The notes under the pieces were generated by a model. It saw only the letters and a list, made by a program, of their open reading frames with translations. It was not told the origin of the DNA and did not search any database. 29,332 nt of DNA, taken from NCBI GenBank assembly GCA_964472905.1, contig CAYYMI010000034.1:1-29332 (forward strand), given 5' to 3'. Both the position numbers and the translations under genes were made by a program. This document shows positions 24,782 through 29,332 of this stretch, one piece after another (positions within the stretch are counted from its first letter, which is position 1; every line of letters begins with the position of its first letter). The stretch is from Hellea sp964472905 (GTDB lineage: Bacteria > Pseudomonadota > Alphaproteobacteria > Caulobacterales > Maricaulaceae).

Positions 24782-25408
24782 CTATTCTGGGATAAGATTG
24801 CCGCGCTCATCATTGAGGCGGTAGGTGACTTTGTTCTCTACACCAATCCGCGATACATTGCGTCCATTGACCACTTTGGGATTATATTTCCATTTTTGAA
24901 CGGATTTAACCGTCGCACTTTCAAACACCTTTTGGGTGCAATATGTGGCGCTTACATTAAACGGGGCACCATCAGGGCTAACATCGAAACGAACATTACA
25001 ATGACCCGACTTTTCTGCACGGGGCGGCATATTAGGGGGTATACGCACAAGCGGCTGCGCATCCCTATCAGACACAGCTATCGTGAAAATTTGGCTTTCA
25101 AGTTTAGGGGGATCAAAAGTTGGTATTCTTCCATCAAGCGTGGCTATACGTTCCGTTGGTTTACCCGCGATAACACGCTCAATTGTTGGTGGCGGCGGCG
25201 GAGTTTTAACACGCTGTGTAAGTTTCGGTGGCTCTCGGTCAAAAACCTCCTCAATATCTTCAACAACCGGATTAATCTCAAAACCCAAAGTCTCTCCCTT
25301 CTCCTGAGGTTGAAACTCTGTGGCGATCATGGCCGCCATAAAAAGACCTAAGGCCGTTGTGGCGCCAATGGCAAATCCTGCGCTTGGTACAAATCGTTTA
25401 ATGCTCAT
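24782..25408 (-). CDS. tonB: TonB-family energy transducer, second copy
   Basis: This 208-residue protein has one N-terminal membrane helix (about residues 10-28), a periplasmic linker with KTPPPPPTIER, and a C-terminal TonB domain (AQPLVRIPPNMPPRAEKSGHC through SVQKWKYNP). The domain has paired cysteines (GHC and ATYC) likely to form a disulfide. TonB carries proton-motive-force energy from ExbB/ExbD to outer-membrane receptors. It is a close paralogue of the TonB at 27117-27746; most residues of the C-terminal half are identical by eye. A terminator lies between it and the upstream TPR gene, so it probably has its own promoter in the AT-rich 25409-25494. It must use the ExbB/ExbD proteins of the main cluster or others elsewhere. 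Confidence 0.9.
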   Translation of the reverse strand: MSIKRFVPSAGFAIGATTALGLFMAAMIATEFQPQEKGETLGFEINPVVEDIEEVFDREPPKLTQRVKTPPPPPTIERVIAGKPTERIATLDGRIPTFDPPKLESQIFTIAVSDRDAQPLVRIPPNMPPRAEKSGHCNVRFDVSPDGAPFNVSATYCTQKVFESATVKSVQKWKYNPKVVNGRNVSRIGVENKVTYRLNDERGNLIPE

Positions 25409-25494
25409 TATATCCTCCCAGACTATTTATTATGATACAACATAACATAATTATCTTAAAAATGCAATAATATAACACATTTTATCTAAGACAT

Positions 25495-25528
25495 AAAAAA
25501 AACCTCGCTCAGTTTCCTAAGCGAGGTT
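25495..25528 (-). terminator. Rho-independent terminator after the TPR gene
   Basis: Read on the minus strand, arms AACCTCGCT and AGCGAGGTT form a perfect nine-base stem with a ten-base loop and are followed by a run of T. It begins 23 bases past the TPR gene stop and separates the main exbB-exbD-tonB-TPR transcript from the second tonB. A weaker T-run on the other side might allow termination in both directions. Confidence 0.9.
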
Positions 25529-25551
25529 GATGTTTTTAAATATATCGCGAT

Positions 25552-27033
25552 CTAGCCGTCGACTATTTTCACGCGGAATTTGCTGTCATATTCAGCCTTG
25601 AAACTTAGGCATTTGGGATCATCCACTTTGAACTCACCAACAAAGACTTCGGCGTCATAGCCTTGCTTAATCATCTGGAAACAAAGCTCTTTCTCAACAG
25701 AAAGTTCGAACTCACAGCGATTTTCAACAGCTTGCCCTTCTGCTTGAATGAAAGATATCCATTTCTTGGCATTGCGCCCTTCACGGGACGAACTTGGCAC
25801 TTGTTCGAAAGCATTGATGGCATTGGCGCGAGCTTTATTAATCGGCGCAGCGGCCTTTTGAGCATCTGTCATTTCGCAATTAATCCGCTCTTGCTTTTGT
25901 GTTTCCTCATAGCGGCATGTTGCGATGAGCATCCATGATTTACCCGCATCATAGCCCTTATTAATCGCGCTCTTAAACGCCGTTTCGGCCTTCACGCATT
26001 GTCCTTCATTATAAAGCGCCTCGCCAAGATCTGCATAAAGCTTAGCTTGGCCTGAACTTGCAGCCGCTTGTTCAAGAACCGGAATAGCGCGCTTATATTC
26101 GCGGGCCTGACGGAAAAGCGAGGATAGCTGCACCATTTTATCTGATGAGCGCGAAATACGATTGGCATTCATTTCTTTTTCGAGAATTTGCGCGGCCTGA
26201 TATGGCATATCGTAGAAACTGTAATATTGAACGACTTTTAGAAGGTCAGACTCAGTATTTAAAGCTCCCCCTAAATAGAGCATTTTAGTGACTTCAAAAG
26301 CTTCCTGCTCGCGGCCACCATTGGCCAGCATAGACGCCCAAGCATCCCATAAGGTTTTATCTTCAGGCCAGCGGTTGATCATTTGTTTAACGATATCGGC
26401 CTGTCGCCCTTGTTGGCCCAGATTGTTGTAAAGGAAGTTCATCAAGTCAAAATGCTTACGCTCTTTCGGACTAGCGGCATTAAACCACTTTTCCGCCCAA
26501 GGCAGCGCACGCGAATAATTTTCAGACTGTACCCAAGCCTGAGTTAGCATCTCGATATATTGAGGTTTTTGTTGACCGCCTCGGTTGAGGTAATTTTCCA
26601 AAGCGCCTGCGCCCTGTGCATATTGACCATCAGCAATCATCAACTGCGCAATATTAACCCGCAGAGAATCTGCTTCATTGGGCAACAAACCGCCTGCATT
26701 AATCGCGTTTTGGAAAGAACTAATCGCAGGTCCATATTGATTAAGCTCGTAATAGCTCGCGCCCTGCATTTGATTGATCGTAGAGCGCTCATAAGCATTT
26801 AACGGTGAAATATTCAAAGCTTCACTGAGTTTACTCAATGCGGCGCTATGCTGATTACTATTGATGAACTGAAGGGCCGCGTTAACAACCTCACCAGCTT
26901 TAGCAGAGAACTGACGGCCTTCCGTCTGCCCGTAAGCCGCAGTGGTAATCCCCGATACACCGATAACGCCAAAACATAAAGCTGTACCACTCAGCAGGCT
27001 CATAAGAGACTTTTTCGAAATTTCTCGTAGCAT
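25552..27033 (-). CDS. Periplasmic TPR-repeat protein of the TonB cluster
   Basis: This 493-residue protein has a signal peptide (about residues 1-35, cleavage near AAYG). A long helical solenoid follows with TPR-like repeats such as AALSKLSEALNISP, SYYELNQYGPAISSFQNAI, RALPWAEKWFNA, RAIPVLEQAAASSG and CVKAETAFKSAI. Proteins of this kind are encoded with ExbB/ExbD/TonB in Vibrio TonB2-like and alphaproteobacterial systems, where they aid TonB-dependent uptake. The final approximately 40 residues (about 445-484, Cys451 and Cys475) match the tail of the L,D-transpeptidase encoded at 23822-24688. A GGAG ribosome-binding site lies eight bases before the ATG. The gene follows tonB after 83 bases and ends at a strong terminator. 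Confidence 0.88.
   Translation of the reverse strand: MLREISKKSLMSLLSGTALCFGVIGVSGITTAAYGQTEGRQFSAKAGEVVNAALQFINSNQHSAALSKLSEALNISPLNAYERSTINQMQGASYYELNQYGPAISSFQNAINAGGLLPNEADSLRVNIAQLMIADGQYAQGAGALENYLNRGGQQKPQYIEMLTQAWVQSENYSRALPWAEKWFNAASPKERKHFDLMNFLYNNLGQQGRQADIVKQMINRWPEDKTLWDAWASMLANGGREQEAFEVTKMLYLGGALNTESDLLKVVQYYSFYDMPYQAAQILEKEMNANRISRSSDKMVQLSSLFRQAREYKRAIPVLEQAAASSGQAKLYADLGEALYNEGQCVKAETAFKSAINKGYDAGKSWMLIATCRYEETQKQERINCEMTDAQKAAAPINKARANAINAFEQVPSSSREGRNAKKWISFIQAEGQAVENRCEFELSVEKELCFQMIKQGYDAEVFVGEFKVDDPKCLSFKAEYDSKFRVKIVDG
25582..25701 (-). other. Shared two-cysteine C-terminal tail, copy in the TPR protein
   Basis: This segment encodes E-L-C-F-Q-M-I-K-Q-G-Y-D-A-E-V, then F-K-V-D-D-P-K-C-L, with cysteines at residues 451 and 475. 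It lines up residue for residue with the tail of the L,D-transpeptidase except for a two-residue length difference between the two blocks. The TPR solenoid ends before it. Confidence 0.8.
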
Positions 27034-27116
27034 ATGCTAACTCCGTTTATCTTGCTTTGCCTGTCAAGCTACCCCTTGAAGGCCATTATTAGAATCAAGG
27101 AAGATCCTTCATTCGT

Positions 27117-27746
27117 CTATTCTGGAATAATTTTACCGCGCTCATCCGTCAGGCGAAAAGATATTTTACTCTCCACACCTGATCGAGATACAGTCCGTCC
27201 ATCAACAATCTTCGGATTATATTTCCACTTCTGTACGGATTTCGTCGAAGCCCGTTCGAAAAGTTTCTGAGTACAATATGTTGCTACAACATTAAATGGC
27301 GCACCTTCTGGGCTCACATCAAATCTCACACGGCAATGGCCTGATTTTTCAGCGCGTGGCGGCATAATCGGCGGAATACGTACCAAAGGCTGTGCATCAC
27401 GATCTGAAACCTGAATTTTAAAATTCTGTCTGTCGATCTTAGGAGCTTCAAATTCCGGGATAGCGCCTTCCAATGAAGCAATACGTTCTTGTGGTTTAGA
27501 CGCTTGCTGGCGTTCAATAGTTGGCGGCGGCGGCGGCGTTACAACCTTTTTGACCTTTTGAACTTTAGTCTCGCGTTTGATGACTTTAATATCCTCAACT
27601 GTCGGATTGATTTCAAAAGATGCCGAAGCCAGCTTTTCTTGGGGTTTAAATTCTTCCGCAATCAACGTCATCATAAGGACAAAAAGTCCAATAGTGATAA
27701 CAGCAGCTACCGGAATACCTAATATCCAACGAACTATATTACCCAT
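27117..27746 (-). CDS. tonB: TonB-family energy transducer, first copy
   Basis: This 209-residue protein has an N-terminal helix (IPVAAVITIGLFVLMMTLI), a basic and proline-rich periplasmic linker with VTPPPPPTIER, and a C-terminal TonB domain ending in the conserved SVQKWKYNP segment. The domain contains the same Cys pair (GHC and ATYC) as the second TonB. It lies 11 bases downstream of exbD, with an AGGAG ribosome-binding site next to the exbD stop, so the two are translationally linked. It is the TonB of the main cluster and probably drives TonB-dependent receptors encoded elsewhere. The linker is more basic than in the second copy, the main difference between the paralogues. Confidence 0.93.
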   Translation of the reverse strand: MGNIVRWILGIPVAAVITIGLFVLMMTLIAEEFKPQEKLASASFEINPTVEDIKVIKRETKVQKVKKVVTPPPPPTIERQQASKPQERIASLEGAIPEFEAPKIDRQNFKIQVSDRDAQPLVRIPPIMPPRAEKSGHCRVRFDVSPEGAPFNVVATYCTQKLFERASTKSVQKWKYNPKIVDGRTVSRSGVESKISFRLTDERGKIIPE

Positions 27747-27757
27747 TCGTCAATCTC

Positions 27758-28153
27758 CTATTTTGTACCAACACGGGTCGTGATACCTAGATCTTGCATC
27801 AATTCCTGTACGGACATAACGACTCCGACTTCAGTGTCTTTGTCGGCATTAATAATAGCTTCCGCCTTTGGGTTCTCATCGCGCATAGACAGAATAACTG
27901 GACGAATTTCATCCAAATCGTAAGGGCGCTTATCAATCCAGACTTCATTAGCTGAATTTATCGCAATGAGAATGGAAGGCGCCCAAGCCTTAGTTGTATC
28001 TGCTTCGGGTTTAAACGGGTCGATACCCGGTGTTTTGACGAATACAGATGTTACGATGAAGAAGATTAGAAGAATAAACACAACATCCAACATGGGTGTC
28101 ATGTTGAGTTCTGTATCTTCTTCTTGAACGATAGTGCTTCTACGACGTCCCAT
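27758..28153 (-). CDS. exbD: ExbD/TolR-family proton-channel subunit, second copy
   Basis: This 131-residue protein has the ExbD layout: a short cytoplasmic N terminus, LNMTPMLDVVFILLIFFIV with the membrane aspartate that carries protons, and a periplasmic domain ending VGVVMSVQELMQDLGI. With ExbB it forms the proton-driven motor that energises TonB. An AAGG ribosome-binding site precedes the ATG. It sits between the other exbD (50-base gap) and tonB (11-base gap). It has no cysteines, unlike the first ExbD, so the two subunits are not interchangeable copies. Confidence 0.95.
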   Translation of the reverse strand: MGRRRSTIVQEEDTELNMTPMLDVVFILLIFFIVTSVFVKTPGIDPFKPEADTTKAWAPSILIAINSANEVWIDKRPYDLDEIRPVILSMRDENPKAEAIINADKDTEVGVVMSVQELMQDLGITTRVGTK

Positions 28154-28203
28154 AATGTTACCTTATCACAATATTATGCATCATTCAATCCGCAATGACA
28201 GTG

Positions 28204-28620
28204 CTATGACTGCCCGCGTAGAATTTCAATTTTTGAAGCTAGACCTTTTGTATCAAGCTCATCTTTAAGACCCACCAGTAATTCGTGTCTGGCACCTTCG
28301 TCCAAACGTAAAATCACGCTAGCACCCGGCTTATCCGCTAATAATCGCTCAACCCGTAGGGCAACGCGGTCACATGTCGTTCTGTTTCCATCAACCGAAC
28401 ACTGATCGCGACCATCAACATAGACTGTAATAGCTGGCGTAGATTTGCTTGGCACATCACTATCCGGCGGTGGTGGTGGCTGTGTTAAATCAACCCCCTT
28501 CTCATCCAGAAATGTAGCCGTAACGATGAAGAAGATAAGCATGATAAACACGATATCGAGCATCGGTGTCATGTTGACTTCGGCTTCATCCCCTTGTTTA
28601 TTTCGACGTCCTCGTCTCAT
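28204..28620 (-). CDS. exbD: ExbD/TolR-family proton-channel subunit, first copy
   Basis: This 138-residue protein has the conserved VNMTPMLDIVFIMLIFFIV helix with the proton-carrying Asp, followed by an unusual QPPPPPD proline run just outside the membrane. Its periplasmic domain contains a Cys pair (DQCSVDG and TTCDRV) that could form a disulfide. An AGGAT ribosome-binding site lies before the ATG, 20 bases after the exbB stop. Two different ExbDs in a row is typical of TonB clusters in alphaproteobacteria and Xanthomonas; the second is often not needed for iron uptake but for other substrates. The exact division of labour here is unknown. Confidence 0.95.
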   Translation of the reverse strand: MRRGRRNKQGDEAEVNMTPMLDIVFIMLIFFIVTATFLDEKGVDLTQPPPPPDSDVPSKSTPAITVYVDGRDQCSVDGNRTTCDRVALRVERLLADKPGASVILRLDEGARHELLVGLKDELDTKGLASKIEILRGQS

Positions 28621-28640
28621 AATTTTATCCTAATTTGGCC

Positions 28641-29156
28641 TTAGCCTATTTGTAACTCATCTGAGAAACGCGCTGTTTCGCGAATGCTCCAACGTGGGAG
28701 AACTGTTGAAAAATATAGCCCGAACAAGGCCACAACCATGCCCGCCATCGTTGGTATCGTCGCCTTAAAGACGCCGCCAGCCATAAGACGTGCATTGGAT
28801 GATCCTGATAACGCCATAACGTCAAACACTTCGATCATGCCTGTCACGGTGCCTAAGAGCCCCAAAAGAGGCGCAAGCGCGACTAATGTCTTGATAATAC
28901 CGACATTGGCCTCCGTTTTCTCTTTAACCTGAGACACCATCTCGTCACGGATCGCCAAAGCTTTCCAAGATGATTTATCAGTCCTTGCATTCCATTCATT
29001 TTTAAGCCGTGCTTTTGTTGGCTTGTGAGCGAATAGATAATAAGCCATCCGCTCGAAAATGAAGGTCCACATGGCAAATGCCAAAAGCATAATCCAGAAG
29101 AGAACGTTCCCGCCAGTCCCCAGAAATTCCTGGAGACCGTTAAATATATTAATCAT
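28641..29156 (-). CDS. exbB: ExbB/TolQ-family proton-channel subunit
   Basis: This 171-residue protein has three hydrophobic segments (about residues 15-35, 85-110 and 130-150). The conserved MotA/TolQ/ExbB core VALAPLLGLLGTVTGMIEVF is followed by MAGGVFKATIPTMAGMVVALF. Its short length fits ExbB2-type proteins. It forms the pentameric channel around an ExbD dimer in the inner membrane. A strong AAAGGA ribosome-binding site precedes the ATG, 33 bases after the stop of an upstream ExbB-like gene. Neighbouring exbD, tonB and TPR genes show it belongs to the Ton motor and not to Tol-Pal. Confidence 0.95.
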   Translation of the reverse strand: MINIFNGLQEFLGTGGNVLFWIMLLAFAMWTFIFERMAYYLFAHKPTKARLKNEWNARTDKSSWKALAIRDEMVSQVKEKTEANVGIIKTLVALAPLLGLLGTVTGMIEVFDVMALSGSSNARLMAGGVFKATIPTMAGMVVALFGLYFSTVLPRWSIRETARFSDELQIG

Positions 29157-29189
29157 AATCTGATCCTTTCTGTACGAGTGGACCGAGGA

Positions 29190-29332
29190 TTAGACGCCGC
29201 GGCTTTCAACGTGACGCGCGACGATACCGGCTGACTGCTCTTCAAGCGTGCCTTGAATACCGCGAGCCAGAGACGAACAGAAGCTGTGCAGGATAAGAAG
29301 CGGGATAGCCGCAATCAGACCCAACATGGTTG
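29190..29332 (-). CDS. C-terminal end of a larger MotA/TolQ/ExbB-family protein (TtpC-like), partial
   Basis: Only the last 46 residues are in the window; the rest lies beyond the right edge. TMLGLIAAIPLLILHSF is the end of the conserved ExbB-family core with its last helix, and GTLEEQSAGIVARH forms a cytoplasmic tail. An ExbB-like protein directly upstream of exbB-exbD-exbD-tonB-TPR matches TtpC of the Vibrio TonB2 system, which has a long periplasmic N-terminal extension. That extension cannot be checked here. Confidence 0.75.
   Translation of the reverse strand, partial: TMLGLIAAIPLLILHSFCSSLARGIQGTLEEQSAGIVARHVESRGV

Noticed and set aside
24728..25351. Long open frame on the plus strand opposite the second tonB
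   Set aside because: It is antisense to a clear TonB gene, and the translation is rich in Arg, Trp and His with no family pattern; it is a shadow frame.

Overview
This window most likely comes from an alphaproteobacterium of the Caulobacterales/Hyphomonadales (Maricaulales) type. I infer this from a gene-transfer-agent (GTA) style terminase, two CtrA-type TTAA-N7-TTAA boxes with a GANTC site beside them, a TonB cluster with two ExbD genes, and the general gene content. No rRNA or tRNA gene is visible. I cannot name a genus. Gene density is high and no gap between genes exceeds 300 bases.

Layout. 1-4772 (+): the 3' part of a membrane-anchored M1 aminopeptidase fused to an ABC-type permease, then an efp / small membrane protein / inositol-monophosphatase operon. 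4769-9959 (-): ileS, two unknown two-helix membrane proteins, a glutathione S-transferase and a degenerate GIY-YIG protein. 9960-10987 (+): a promoter region with two CtrA-like boxes, a lipoprotein with four Cys-Pro-Glu-Gly repeats, and a strong terminator. 10994-14265: cysS (-), a ClpP-like periplasmic protein (+), a small membrane protein (-) and folE (+). 14267-15842 (-): a GTA/phage terminase pair with no other head or tail genes. 16102-17683 (-): an ArsR-family regulator with a perfect operator-like dyad, coupled to an alkB alkane monooxygenase that is broken by a frameshift. 17752-21451 (-): an operon for an outer-membrane beta-barrel protein, a GT2 synthase and a GT87-like transferase, probably for a surface polysaccharide. 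21594-23825 (+): oligopeptidase B. 23822-29332 (-): a TonB energy-transduction cluster.

The TonB cluster is the most interesting part. In transcription order it reads ExbB/TtpC-like (partial), ExbB, ExbD, ExbD, TonB, TPR protein, terminator, second TonB, YafK/DpaA-type L,D-transpeptidase-fold enzyme. The two TonBs are close paralogues. The proteins that follow them (TPR protein and L,D-transpeptidase) are unrelated over most of their length but end in the same approximately 40-residue two-cysteine tail. The locus therefore looks like a duplicated [TonB + tail-bearing periplasmic protein] module, one copy built on TPRs and the other on a peptidoglycan-acting enzyme. I do not recognise the tail as a described domain.

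Other points of note are low-GC patches inside ileS (covering the CP1 editing domain) and cysS (C-terminal part), and a pair of near-identical palindromes between alkB and the terminase genes.
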